Shown in pieces: positions 8,691 through 17,230 of a stretch of 64,000 bases of DNA. This stretch comes from JABAQJ01 sp046327745 (GTDB taxonomy: Bacteria; Gemmatimonadota; Gemmatimonadetes; Gemmatimonadales; Gemmatimonadaceae). The position numbers were made by a program, and so were the translations under genes. The DNA is taken from NCBI GenBank assembly GCA_046327745.1, contig JAXLXV010000008.1, forward strand, positions 248,001-312,000, in the 5' to 3' direction. Each line of letters starts with the position of its first letter. The first letter of the stretch is position 1. The notes under the pieces were generated by a model. That model had not been told where the DNA came from. It searched no databases and saw nothing but the letters and a program-made list of their open reading frames with translations.

Positions 8691-10114
8691 TGGACGGGAG
8701 CGACGGGAACGCGCTCGTCCTGCATGGTTGAGGGCTCCGGTGGGCGTGCGCGCGGCGTTCGCCCAATGATCCAGTCGCAATTGTAGAATCGCGACAGGTT
8801 GTTGGCGTAGAAGCGATACCCGATGTTGGTGCCCAGCCGAACCGGCCATGGAGCGGGGGACGCCCGCAGGCGGCGCCAGATAGACGAATAGCTGTACGCG
8901 TGACGCCAGGCCGTCTCGATGCCCTCCTGCAACTCGCGCACGCTCATGTGATGTGGCTGGAAGACGACGTGCTGGCCGTCATACAGCTCCCAGTCTTTCG
9001 TGAGAATGCGTCCCTCGTTGTTTAGCCGATGATAGAGTGGTGTGTTCGGGAACGGGGTCACGACGGCAAAGCGGGGCAGGTCGATCTTCGCCTGCACAGC
9101 GAATTCGGCGGTCTTGAGGAAGACATCGGGGCGGTCGTCGTCCAGCCCAAACACGAAGCATCCCTGCAGCGCGATCCCGTGAGCGTGCAGCCGCTCGACG
9201 ACCGTGGCGTACTTTTCCGGGCTGTTGAAGCCTTTCCGCGTCCCCTTCAGGTTGGTGGTGGACATGGACTCCAGGCCCATGAGCAGGCCCTTGCACCCGC
9301 TGCGGCCTGCCAGCTCCAACAGTGGTTGGTCGTCGGCTAGCAGAACGGTGGACAGCCCGTACCATTGGAGCTGGAGTGGAATCAGCGCGGAGAAGAGCTG
9401 GCGGGCGTACTCCCGGTCGGAGATCAGGTTCAAGTCAATGAAGATCACCTTCCGAGCGCCCTGCTCTCGAATATCCGCGATCACTTCGGCGACGGGCTTT
9501 TGCAGCTGACGTCGCCCCCAGGCCGTCGGGACCACGCAGAACTCGCAGGCATGGGCGCAGCCGCGGGTGGCTTCGAAGACGTGGCTGGTCAGGAAGTGCT
9601 TGTTGGGGAGCAGGTCGCGCCGGGGAAAGGGGCGTCCCGCCAGATCCAACCCAGGGGCCTGCGTGTAGCGCGGGCGAAGGGCGCCAGCCACTGCATCGCG
9701 CAGTAACTGCGGCCAACTGTCCTCGGCGTACCCCACGACCGTGGCATTGGCGTGTGGTTGGGCGTCGTCGGGAATCAGCGTGACATGCGGTCCACCCAGT
9801 ACCACCGTCTGGCCGCGCGCCCGGTAGTAATCCGCCAGCTCATACGCGCGCTTCGCCGTGCCGGTGATCACCGTCAAGCCAATGACGTCGGCGTCGAGGT
9901 CCAGCGGCACATCGGCGATTCCCTCGTCGTACAGGGTGACCCGGTGTGGCAGGTCCTGCGGGATGAGGGCCGCCAGCGTGGTCAGGGTGAGCGGCTGATA
10001 GCGGAGGGATTTCCTCCAGATGCCGCCGCGATGGCGGTAGAGCGGTCCCTTGGGGGAGATCAGGGCGATGGTGAGCGGGCGAGCATCGCTGATGGGGACG
10101 TCTGGTCGCGGCAC
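8687..10114 (-). CDS. B12-binding-domain radical SAM protein (operon leader)
   Basis: First gene of the seven-gene operon, 475 residues. A B12-binding-like domain (VTLYDEGIADVPLDLDADVIGL, VVLGGPHVTLIPDD) precedes the radical SAM core with CAHACEFC (cysteines at 186, 190, 193). The core then runs through VIFIDLNL, GLLMGLESM and GCFVFGLDDDRPDVF to FPNTPLYHRLNNEGR. The last 80 residues form an extra C-terminal domain ending in a Pro-rich tail. No ATG is near. GTG at 10112-10114 follows CGGAGA by 7 nt and gives a sensible N-terminus. A promoter-like pair lies just upstream (10147-10174). The substrate is unknown; the hopanoid-methylase/BchE-like class suggests chemistry on a lipid-like or cyclic scaffold. 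Confidence 0.9.
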   Translation of the reverse strand: MPRPDVPISDARPLTIALISPKGPLYRHRGGIWRKSLRYQPLTLTTLAALIPQDLPHRVTLYDEGIADVPLDLDADVIGLTVITGTAKRAYELADYYRARGQTVVLGGPHVTLIPDDAQPHANATVVGYAEDSWPQLLRDAVAGALRPRYTQAPGLDLAGRPFPRRDLLPNKHFLTSHVFEATRGCAHACEFCVVPTAWGRRQLQKPVAEVIADIREQGARKVIFIDLNLISDREYARQLFSALIPLQLQWYGLSTVLLADDQPLLELAGRSGCKGLLMGLESMSTTNLKGTRKGFNSPEKYATVVERLHAHGIALQGCFVFGLDDDRPDVFLKTAEFAVQAKIDLPRFAVVTPFPNTPLYHRLNNEGRILTKDWELYDGQHVVFQPHHMSVRELQEGIETAWRHAYSYSSIWRRLRASPAPWPVRLGTNIGYRFYANNLSRFYNCDWIIGRTPRARPPEPSTMQDERVPVAPVQ

Positions 10115-10146
10115 GCAAAATCTCCGCTGAAGGGGGCGTCGGGTCG

Positions 10147-10174
10147 ATTCTATCGGCGGCGCGCCGGGCGGCAA
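10147..10174 (-). promoter_or_regulatory. putative sigma-70-type promoter of the radical SAM/GH3/ABC operon
   Basis: Read on the minus strand, TTGCCG (10174-10169) and TAGAAT (10152-10147) are 16 bp apart. This would place the transcript start about 25 nt before the GTG at 10114. The match is 4/6 and 5/6 to TTGACA/TATAAT. It is the only such pair I saw in the leader; assignment is by eye. Confidence 0.45.
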
Positions 10175-10223
10175 GAGTGGTCGCGCCCGATCCACACCGA
10201 TCCCGTGCGTACACGCCACTGAG

Positions 10224-10239
10224 GACAGGGTTTCCTGTC
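10224..10239. promoter_or_regulatory. short dyad upstream of operon promoter (operator candidate)
   Basis: A perfect 6-bp inverted repeat, GACAGG (10224-10229) and CCTGTC (10234-10239) with GTTT between, lies about 50 bp upstream of the proposed -35 box. It could bind an activator or repressor of the operon, or be a chance hairpin. No regulator gene is adjacent. Confidence 0.25.
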
Positions 10240-10395
10240 TGACGTCGCCGCTGGGTTCCGACCAGGAGGAATCCTAACGAGCGAGCCTTGGCGCCTGTCG
10301 GACAGTCGACGCGCCATGCCCATGAAACACGACAGATGCCTTGCCCCGAACTCCATGGGCTTCTTGTGTATCGGCGGCCCCTCGGCGATGAAGCG

Positions 10396-10430
10396 ATGCG
10401 TCGGGCAACACGCGCGGTTGCCCGACGCAT
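10396..10430. terminator. hairpin terminator downstream of glycine-zipper gene
   Basis: A perfect 14-bp stem (10396-10409 with 10417-10430) and a 7-nt loop, 12 bp past the stop of the minus-strand gene at 10442. The rest of the 10115-10441 gap holds only the promoter and dyad described separately; no gene is seen. Confidence 0.65.
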
Positions 10431-10441
10431 TCTCCCTCACG

Positions 10442-10900
10442 CTACCTCACCGGCGTCAGCAACAGGGCGATCAAGGCGCCGACCGCCGCGCCGCCCGCTG
10501 GTGCTACCACCATGCCCACGGAAAGAATGCAATCACCGTTGCAGGTGGCGGCGGCCAGCACCGCCCCCGCCGCCGCACCGATGACGGCCCCGATAAGCAC
10601 GTTCCGACCGCGATGCGAATCGTCAGGCGCCTTCGTCGGCTCCAACGCACCGACTGTCGAACGCGACTCGGCGACGGGCGCGAGATCCCGCCAAGCCCAC
10701 GACGAGGGCATCCGCTGAAGGGCGGAGCGTGGAGCTAACGGAAGTGACATCGGGATAGTGGCCGCCGCGGCCACCGCCGAGCCGTGGCTCGGCGTCGTGG
10801 GAGGAGGCACATCGTCCGTTGAAGCACGCTGCGCCTGAACGTCGCGCACCGACGCCACAAGAACGACGAAGACCAAGGCTCGCACGCAGTGGGTCATCAT
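10442..10900 (-). CDS. exported glycine-zipper protein, unknown function
   Basis: A 152-residue protein. The N-terminus MTHCVRALVFVVLVASVRDVQAQ is a signal peptide with an AQA-type cleavage site. A Pro/Ser/Thr-rich linker follows. The C-terminus (about 98-148) is a glycine-zipper pair of helices (LIGAVIGAAAGAVLAAA and GMVVAPAGGAAVGALIALL), with two Cys in CNGDC between them that could form a disulphide. Such segments insert in membranes or form oligomers in the envelope. The gene starts 3 bp after the stop of the subtilisin-like gene, so the two are probably co-transcribed. No specific family was recognised. Confidence 0.75.
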   Translation of the reverse strand: MMTHCVRALVFVVLVASVRDVQAQRASTDDVPPPTTPSHGSAVAAAATIPMSLPLAPRSALQRMPSSWAWRDLAPVAESRSTVGALEPTKAPDDSHRGRNVLIGAVIGAAAGAVLAAATCNGDCILSVGMVVAPAGGAAVGALIALLLTPVR

Positions 10901-10903
10901 GGA

Positions 10904-12616
10904 TCACCAGCAGGTTGGGCAGTTATAGGGATCCCGCACCAAAACGTTCTTGCTGATGGTGCGGCTGGAGCCATCACTATTATCCCGCACCGTCACACTG
11001 AGAGTGAGGGTGTATTCCTGCATCCCGGGGGTGACCGTCAACGGCCGTGAAATCGTGGGTGTTACTTCACCGGTACTCCATTTGTAAGAGATGTTGCCGG
11101 GAGGGGCAGCCGCTTGCCATGCAGTCCAGCTATATGTCCGGGTCCCATAGGTTTGCACCAAGTCGGTGCCTGAAATACCCGTGGCACACACGGCGTCCAC
11201 CACGCACAACGCATTGGGCGACCCCCAACCCGTGAACGGACTACGATAACCCGTTGGCGACGCCGCGTAGGAGAGCGAGGTAAGGAGCTGGTCGCGCGTG
11301 TAGGTCGGATGAATTGAGAGCGCCAATGCCGCCAGACCGGCCAGCACGCCCACTGCGTCCGACGAGCCGGCGAAACCCGCCAGCTGATTCCCTAGGCGCC
11401 CCAACCCAGAGACCGGCTGGTCCGCGTACGCTGCAAAATCCACGGCCAGTCCATAGTGCGCGTTGCACGCAATGGCTCCAGTCTGGTCCAGCGCGGTCAC
11501 GGTCGTCACCGTGGGTTCCGTTCCGGGAAACGTCACCACGTTCCGGAGCGGGTCCCAACACGCGCTGGTTCCAGCCGCCGCCAGCAGCAACTTGTCGTTG
11601 GCATACCAATAAGACAACTCGTCGGAGATGGTCTGATAGAATCCGATCGTCCCAAATGCCATGGCCACGATCTTGGCGTGCTGCGCGGCCCATCGAATAC
11701 CATCGCGTGTCGCCGAGACGTTCGACAGATACACATCGTCGTCCACGCGAACTGTATAGAGATTCGCGGCCCACGCGACACCAAGGATCGCCTTGCCGTT
11801 CCGCGGACTCCCGATGACGCTGGCCATGCGCGTCCCATGGCCGCAGTCATCCTGCCAGATGTACGGACCCTTGGCGTAGCTGGCAGCGTCCTTCGTGAAG
11901 GTTCGACCTGTGCTCATGCCCGTCGCGAAATCCTGGTTCAGTTCGGGCTGATAGAAATCCAGGCCGGTGTCCACAATGCCCACCGTGACGCCACTCCCTC
12001 CAGGAGCGCGTGCCCATGCCGCCGGTATGTTCATGCGATTGTAGTTCCAGGGGACCACATCACCGGGTGAGATGATGGTATTTCCAGTTGGTCCTGCGTA
12101 TCCCCCCACGGAGCAACCCGACTCCAGCGTCATCCACAGTGTTTCGCGGCTGCGATCGACAAAGGAACCCGGCTCGACAAAGGAAACGTTCGGATGCGTG
12201 CGCAGGGCGTGCAGGGCCTCGACACTCCCGACCCGCACTCGCAGGTGTGGGAGCAGGGTATCGGCTGAGGCCAGCGACACGTCGCCCACTTGGCCAACGG
12301 CCGCACGGGCTTGGGCCCACTCGTCGCGCGACAGCAGGACACGACCGTTGGCCATGCCATGGCGCTGGTCTCGACGCTTCAGTCCAACTTGGGCGTAGCG
12401 CCCGGACTTCGCGAGTTCCTTCCACAACGCACCGTCTGAAACGTCGTTCCAGTGCACGAGTCCGTCGCGTTGAGAATTTGAGCTGACGATAGACGCGGCC
12501 GGGGGCGCGTTGGTTCGCGCGGGCGCGACCGGCTCATCGGTGCATGCGATGAGCACCAGACTACTGGCGCCCATCAGCAGGCGCAGGTGACCAAGGATCT
12601 TGCGATGGAGTATCAT
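10904..12616 (-). CDS. subtilisin-like S8 serine peptidase lipoprotein with altered active site
   Basis: A 570-residue lipoprotein. ATG at 12616 has GAGG about 7 nt upstream; the lipobox SLVLIAC has Cys25. Residues about 125-150 look like an I9-type propeptide tail (VEALHALRTHPNVSFVEPG). The catalytic core is S8: Asp216 in GIVDTGLD, His260 in DDCGHGTRMASV, and Ser419 in GFAGSSDAVGVLAG. Two features are unusual. The oxyanion-hole Asn is replaced (AAAGT at 346-350 where AAGN is expected), and the Ser motif lacks the normal GTSMAAPHVAG pattern. The C-terminal 90 residues form an Ig/PKD-like domain (YSWTAWQAAAPPGNISYKWSTGE) ending in CPTCW. It may be a weak or specialised peptidase, or a pseudoenzyme. 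Confidence 0.88.
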   Translation of the reverse strand: MILHRKILGHLRLLMGASSLVLIACTDEPVAPARTNAPPAASIVSSNSQRDGLVHWNDVSDGALWKELAKSGRYAQVGLKRRDQRHGMANGRVLLSRDEWAQARAAVGQVGDVSLASADTLLPHLRVRVGSVEALHALRTHPNVSFVEPGSFVDRSRETLWMTLESGCSVGGYAGPTGNTIISPGDVVPWNYNRMNIPAAWARAPGGSGVTVGIVDTGLDFYQPELNQDFATGMSTGRTFTKDAASYAKGPYIWQDDCGHGTRMASVIGSPRNGKAILGVAWAANLYTVRVDDDVYLSNVSATRDGIRWAAQHAKIVAMAFGTIGFYQTISDELSYWYANDKLLLAAAGTSACWDPLRNVVTFPGTEPTVTTVTALDQTGAIACNAHYGLAVDFAAYADQPVSGLGRLGNQLAGFAGSSDAVGVLAGLAALALSIHPTYTRDQLLTSLSYAASPTGYRSPFTGWGSPNALCVVDAVCATGISGTDLVQTYGTRTYSWTAWQAAAPPGNISYKWSTGEVTPTISRPLTVTPGMQEYTLTLSVTVRDNSDGSSRTISKNVLVRDPYNCPTCW

Positions 12617-12879
12617 TGCCGCACCTCGAAGAAGGAGTGGAGTGGTGCAGCCGCCGGCCCGACTGCGGGACCGAATTCCACTTGTCCTCACTCGAGGCGC
12701 GTGACCGATTCATCGCGCCGAGCATCTGGATATTGCGCGCGCCACCTCCACAGGGTGCGACGCGGTCGAGTTCCGCAGAAATCGACTGGGGCGCCACGCC
12801 GCTGATGCCAGCGATCCCATGACGGGGTCGTTAGATTGCCTCCTCCCCATTGGCATCCCCTCGCACCCGCCCAACCGCC

Positions 12880-14556
12880 GTGGCTCCACAGTTCATTTAC
12901 GTCATGAAGGGCCTGACGAAGGTCGTTCCACCTTCGCGGGTCATCCTCAACGACATCTGGCTCTCGTTTTACCCAGGCGCCAAGATCGGCGTCCTTGGCG
13001 CCAACGGCGCCGGGAAGTCGTCACTGCTCCGCATCATGGCCGGCCTCGATCACGACTACAACGGCGAGGCATGGGCCGCTCAAGGCACCCGCGTCGGCTT
13101 CCTTCCACAGGAACCGCAGCTGGATCCGTCACTCGATGTGCGAGGAAATGTCGAACTTGCCGTGAAGGAGCAACGCGGACTGCTCGACAGGTTCAACGCC
13201 ATCTCCATGGCCTTTGGCGAGCCGATGGGCGATGACCAGATGCAGAAGTTGCTGGACGAGCAATCGCGTGTGCAGGAACGCATCGATGCTCTGGACCTCT
13301 GGAACCTCGACAACAAGATCGAGGTGGCCATGGACGCGTTGCGCTTACCCGCCGCAGATGCCGACGTGACGCGGCTGTCGGGAGGCGAACGACGCCGAGT
13401 GGCGCTCTGCCGCATTTTGTTGGAGCAGCCGGACATGTTGCTGCTGGACGAGCCGACCAACCACCTGGACGCCGAATCAGTGGCCTGGCTCGAACATCAC
13501 CTGGCGGAGTTTCCCGGGACCGTTGTGGCCATCACGCACGACCGCTACTTCCTGGACAATGTCGCCAAGTGGATCCTCGAACTCGATCGCGGCAGCGGCA
13601 TTCCGTACGAAGGCAATTACTCCAGCTGGTTGGATCAGAAGCGCACCCGCATGGCGCAGGAAGAGAAGATCGCCAGCGCTCGCCAACGCACCTTGGAACG
13701 CGAACTCGAGTGGGTGCGCATGGCGCCGCGCGCGCGACAGGCAAAGAACAAGGCGCGTATCCAGAAGTACGAAGAGCTGGCCAGCGAACAGCAGCAGGAA
13801 CGGGTCACCCAGAACGAGATCATCATCCCCCCCGCGCCACGACTCGGCAACGATGTGGTCATCGCCGACAAGTTGAAGAAGGCGTATGGGGACAATTTGT
13901 TGTTCGACAATGTCACCTTCGCGCTCCCGCGCGGTGGCATTGTGGGAATCATCGGTCCGAACGGCGCGGGAAAGACCACGCTCTTCCGCATGATCACGGG
14001 CAGCGAGAAGCCGGACGGTGGCGCGCTCAAGATCGGCGAGACGGTCGTTATTTCGTATGGCGACCAATCGCGGACGCTGGATGGCAAGCGGACGCTGTAT
14101 GAGGAGCTGTCGGGGGGACAGGAGACGCTCACGGTCGGCAAGCGCGACATCAACGCGCGTGCTTACTGCGCCTCATTCGGCTTCAAGGGCGCCGATCAGC
14201 AGAAGCTCACCGCCAATCTCTCCGGCGGTGAACGCAACCGGTTGCATCTGGCGAAGACGCTGCTCACTGGCGGAAATCTGTTGCTGCTGGACGAACCCAC
14301 CAACGACCTGGACGTCGACACCCTGCGAGCCCTGGAAGATGCCGTGCTCGACTTCGCCGGGTGTGCGGTGATCATCTCCCACGATCGCTGGTTCCTGGAC
14401 CGGGTCGCCACGCACATCCTGGCCTTCGAGGGGGACTCCGAAGTCATCTGGTTCGAGGGGAACTACGAGGCCTACATCGAGGACCTGAAGCGTCGCAAAG
14501 GACCGGACGCCGACCAGCCGCACCGCATCAAATACAAGAAGCTGGTACGGTCGTAG
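12880..14556 (+). CDS. ettA: energy-dependent translational throttle protein EttA (ABC-F)
   Basis: A soluble ABC-F ATPase of about 558 residues that binds the ribosomal E site and gates entry into elongation according to ATP/ADP. Two nucleotide-binding domains are visible: the first with GANGAGKS at 40-47 and LSGGERRR, the second with GPNGAGKT at 359-366 and LSGGERNR. They are joined by the charged linker helix (RQRTLERELEWVRMAPRARQ). The opening APQFIYVMKGLTKVVPP is characteristic of EttA. I chose GTG at 12880 because it yields exactly this N-terminus; a TTG at 12850 in frame would add ten residues. No clear ribosome site precedes either start. A housekeeping gene. Confidence 0.95.
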   Translation: MAPQFIYVMKGLTKVVPPSRVILNDIWLSFYPGAKIGVLGANGAGKSSLLRIMAGLDHDYNGEAWAAQGTRVGFLPQEPQLDPSLDVRGNVELAVKEQRGLLDRFNAISMAFGEPMGDDQMQKLLDEQSRVQERIDALDLWNLDNKIEVAMDALRLPAADADVTRLSGGERRRVALCRILLEQPDMLLLDEPTNHLDAESVAWLEHHLAEFPGTVVAITHDRYFLDNVAKWILELDRGSGIPYEGNYSSWLDQKRTRMAQEEKIASARQRTLERELEWVRMAPRARQAKNKARIQKYEELASEQQQERVTQNEIIIPPAPRLGNDVVIADKLKKAYGDNLLFDNVTFALPRGGIVGIIGPNGAGKTTLFRMITGSEKPDGGALKIGETVVISYGDQSRTLDGKRTLYEELSGGQETLTVGKRDINARAYCASFGFKGADQQKLTANLSGGERNRLHLAKTLLTGGNLLLLDEPTNDLDVDTLRALEDAVLDFAGCAVIISHDRWFLDRVATHILAFEGDSEVIWFEGNYEAYIEDLKRRKGPDADQPHRIKYKKLVRS

Positions 14557-14663
14557 CGGTCCGCCCGAAGGAGTCGCAGCGCCCATCTTGTGTCGCCCCT
14601 CGCCACACCGTAGCCTCTCGCTCTCGGTGCTCGCGAATCGCACATCCTGATCCGGACTCCTTC

Positions 14664-15455
14664 ATGCGTACTCGCTTTCTCCAGGCGTCCCTTCTGGGCG
14701 CGCTGCTCGCCCCGGCTGCGGCCGCGGCCCAGTCGCTCCCATTCCTGTTCGTGGACGGACCGTCGTTCGACCCGCGCCCGCGCACGCAGTTTCAGTACGA
14801 CGCCGCGTATGGGGATCGCGGCTTGCAGTCGATCGACGGGAACGGGATGTGGCATCGCTTGGTGGCGGCAGCCCGGTTGACGCCATCGCTGACGGCCTTG
14901 GCCCGTGTGGAGATGACGCCACTGGCCAATCGCCAAGGGTTTTCGGAACAGGTGGAACTGAACTGGCAGCCGTCAGCTGCACTATCCCGAACGACGCCCT
15001 TTGCCGTGGCCCTCGGCGCCAGGCGCGAGTGGCAAGGGACCAACGTGGTCACGGCCCACGCCGCGGCGGCGCACAACTTTGGCAAATCCCTGTTGGGCGC
15101 ACAGGTGCGAGCCGAACATCCACTCACCTCAGGACGAGACGCGATCGACCTGATCACGTCGGCTGGCTGGTCCACACGGGTCTCGTCCATCGGGCGCTTG
15201 GGCGTTGAGGCCATTGGGCAAGACCTCGAGGGATTCTGGAGCACAGAGGAGGCTGAAGGCGGGGCGACGCTCTTTGCGGGCCCGTCCTTGGCGCTCGCTC
15301 CTGCCGGCGCGCATTGGGCGCTCGTACTCGGCGGCGGGCCGGTGCTGCGAGCGACGCACAGCGCGCGGAACAGCGGTGCTCCTCGCGACGTCGTCATGGA
15401 CCGCAGTCGCGGCTACTTGTTACAGACGTCGTTCCGCATGCTGGTGGGTCGCTGA
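14664..15455 (+). CDS. exported beta-rich protein, probable outer-membrane barrel
   Basis: A 263-residue protein with a clear signal peptide (MRTRFLQASLLGALLAPAAAAAQS). The mature part alternates short amphipathic strands with Arg/Trp-rich turns (VAAARLTPSLTALARVEMTPL, FAVALGARREWQGTNVV, GYLLQTSFRMLVGR) and ends with an aromatic-poor strand. This pattern fits a small outer-membrane beta-barrel, but no named family was recognised. It lies 107 bp after ettA on the same strand and ends at a convergent hairpin. In-frame sequence upstream of this ATG runs antisense-like into ettA and was excluded. Confidence 0.8.
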   Translation: MRTRFLQASLLGALLAPAAAAAQSLPFLFVDGPSFDPRPRTQFQYDAAYGDRGLQSIDGNGMWHRLVAAARLTPSLTALARVEMTPLANRQGFSEQVELNWQPSAALSRTTPFAVALGARREWQGTNVVTAHAAAAHNFGKSLLGAQVRAEHPLTSGRDAIDLITSAGWSTRVSSIGRLGVEAIGQDLEGFWSTEEAEGGATLFAGPSLALAPAGAHWALVLGGGPVLRATHSARNSGAPRDVVMDRSRGYLLQTSFRMLVGR

Positions 15456-15487
15456 TCGTCGTCCGTCAGTAGCAACACTTGTCAAGA

Positions 15488-15508
15488 GCGCCGGCTGAGT
15501 GCCGGCGC
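15488..15508. terminator. hairpin between convergent genes
   Basis: An 8-bp perfect stem (15488-15495 with 15501-15508) and a 5-nt loop, 32 bp after the plus-strand stop and 11 bp before the minus-strand stop. It is all G/C with no T run, so it may serve both directions. Confidence 0.6.
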
Positions 15509-15519
15509 CCGCGTATCGT

Positions 15520-16086
15520 CTACCAGAAGTAGCGACGCCACCCCGCGACTTGTCGCTGCTCCATGCGCTGGTGCATGTGCCAGTAGATCAGGAATCCGCT
15601 CACGGTCATCACGGCCAGGGCTAACCCCCAGAACATCGCCGCGACCAGGCCGCCGTCGCCAAACGCCTCGCCACTATGCAAGCGCGTGAGGAATGGCTTG
15701 TCGACGTATGCATCCTCCTTCAGCAACTCGCCGGTCATGGCCTGCACGACATATCGCTTGTCCTCTCCACCAGTTGGTTTGCCGGTGAAGAAGGTGATCG
15801 TCGGCTGATCGCCCTTGAATTCGAAGGTGATCTTGTCGATCGGGGCGCCCGGAGCTTTCGCAGCCATAGTCGCGAAGGCCTTGGTCAGGGGTCCGACGTA
15901 CTGCTGGCTGGAGGCTTGGGTGGTCACGGGGCTGACGATGTCGCGCAGCGCCTCGCGCTTGGCCTCGTCCTCGCCAAAGAACTCGGTGAACGCCACCATG
16001 ACGCCGGTGACGGCGACGAACGCCAGAAACAAGGCGGCCGGCAAGCCGATCCACCGATGCCACTTTCGCCAGAATGGTACGTTCAC
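15520..16086 (-). CDS. PepSY-associated TM helix domain protein
   Basis: A 188-residue inner-membrane protein. The start WRKWHRWIGLPAALFLAFVAVTGV is the hallmark of PepSY-TM proteins (His in the first helix, residues 8-34). A periplasmic PepSY-like domain follows (FFTGKPTGGEDKRYVVQAMTGELL, then LHSGEAFG). A second TM helix at about 147-170 (VAAMFWGLALAVMTVSGFLIYW) ends in HMHQR. PepSY-TM proteins are often tied to iron or siderophore reduction and transport. The GTG start at 16086 is preceded by AGAGGG at 8 nt. It is short compared with full PepSY-TM proteins of about 380 residues and resembles a single-unit form. Confidence 0.85.
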   Translation of the reverse strand: MNVPFWRKWHRWIGLPAALFLAFVAVTGVMVAFTEFFGEDEAKREALRDIVSPVTTQASSQQYVGPLTKAFATMAAKAPGAPIDKITFEFKGDQPTITFFTGKPTGGEDKRYVVQAMTGELLKEDAYVDKPFLTRLHSGEAFGDGGLVAAMFWGLALAVMTVSGFLIYWHMHQRMEQRQVAGWRRYFW

Positions 16087-16316
16087 GGAACACCCTCTGC
16101 GGTATTGATGTGCGGTGCACGCTGCACCCTGCCTTCGCTGCCCGGAAGGCTACCGGCATGATCGCACCCTGTCGAGTCGGGCGGGGCAGGGACCGCGCCA
16201 CACCGGAAGCGAAGCATCCGAGGGCCATGTCGCGTCACTGGCTGAGCCGTTCCCATTGGCCCAAAAAGGACGCGACTCACCCGAGGTGCCTTGCCGGTTT
16301 GTGCTCTGGCAATAAC

Positions 16317-17210
16317 ATGCATCTGATGACGGCCCCTCTCCAACCCACCGAGTTCGCGACCGCCACCATCGTACGTCGCCCACAGGACGACGAGATCGAC
16401 GCGTTCGGCATCTCTGATCGCGGCAAGCTGCGCGAGCGAAACGAGGATCACTTCCTCCTCTGTTCCGTTCACAAGGTCATGCGGGTGCGCGCGACGTCGC
16501 TTCCGATGCCGAACGAACTGGAGCATCCCAGTGGTCGCTTGGCGACCATCGGCATGGTCGCTGACGGTGTCGGAGGCGGGCGTGGCGGCGAGGAAGCGAG
16601 TCGCGCGGCGGTGCAGTCCCTCGCGGACTACGTCACCAACATGACGCAGTGCATCTACACCGCGGACCCTAACGTCGCCGATCACTTCGCCGAAGTCCTG
16701 CGAGATGCCGCGCGGCGAACGCACGAGACGGTTGTAGCTCGCGGACGACAGACGCCGGCGCTCGCCGGCATGGCGACCACACTGACGCTCTGTATTGGGG
16801 TGTGGCCGATCCTGTATGTCCTGCACGTCGGTGACAGCCGCTGCTATCAGCTGGTCGACGGCGTGCTGACGCAGCTGACGAAGGACCAGACGCTGGCGCA
16901 GCAGTTGGTCGACAGCGGGGTCCTTTCGCCCGAGGACGCCGCCAAGACGCGTCTGGCGCATGTGTTGTCCAGCGCCATCGGTGGGGAAGCGTCCCCCGTC
17001 GTAACCGTCCACGCCATTCGCCCGGGGGCGGTGACGCTGCTCTGCACGGACGGACTCACGAAGCACGTGAGCGATGCGCGCATTCGCGACCGTCTGGTGA
17101 ACATGACGTCGGCGAAGCAGGTGTGTACGGACCTGCTGCAGGACGCCTTGAACGGTGGCGGCACGGACAACATCACGATCGTGGTGGCCCGGGCCGTCCA
17201 GAAGGCGTAG
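16317..17210 (+). CDS. PP2C-family serine/threonine phosphatase
   Basis: A 297-residue cytoplasmic phosphatase that dephosphorylates Ser/Thr-phosphorylated proteins using two metal ions. PPM motifs are in order: FGISDRGKLRERNEDH (metal-binding Asp/Asn), VADGVGGGRGGEEAS (DGxGG), GMATTLTL, HVGDSRCY, LCTDGLTKHV (DGLT) and GGGTDNITIVV (final DN). The N-terminus of about 20 residues is extra. ATG at 16317 was chosen; another ATG follows at 16326, and the upstream in-frame extension has no support. It lies near the large Ser/Thr kinase at 18835 but is not in an operon with it, so a functional pairing is only inferred. Confidence 0.92.
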   Translation: MHLMTAPLQPTEFATATIVRRPQDDEIDAFGISDRGKLRERNEDHFLLCSVHKVMRVRATSLPMPNELEHPSGRLATIGMVADGVGGGRGGEEASRAAVQSLADYVTNMTQCIYTADPNVADHFAEVLRDAARRTHETVVARGRQTPALAGMATTLTLCIGVWPILYVLHVGDSRCYQLVDGVLTQLTKDQTLAQQLVDSGVLSPEDAAKTRLAHVLSSAIGGEASPVVTVHAIRPGAVTLLCTDGLTKHVSDARIRDRLVNMTSAKQVCTDLLQDALNGGGTDNITIVVARAVQKA

Positions 17211-17230
17211 CGGTCGATCGCACGCCGCCG

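Noticed and set aside
7308..8786. Long plus-strand ORF of 492 codons
   Set aside because: It is antisense to the radical SAM gene at 7326-8690, which has clear iron-sulphur and B12-domain motifs. The plus-strand translation has no family character.
13477..14067. Minus-strand ORF of 196 codons inside ettA
   Set aside because: Antisense to a strongly supported ABC-F gene; high GC alone keeps such frames open.
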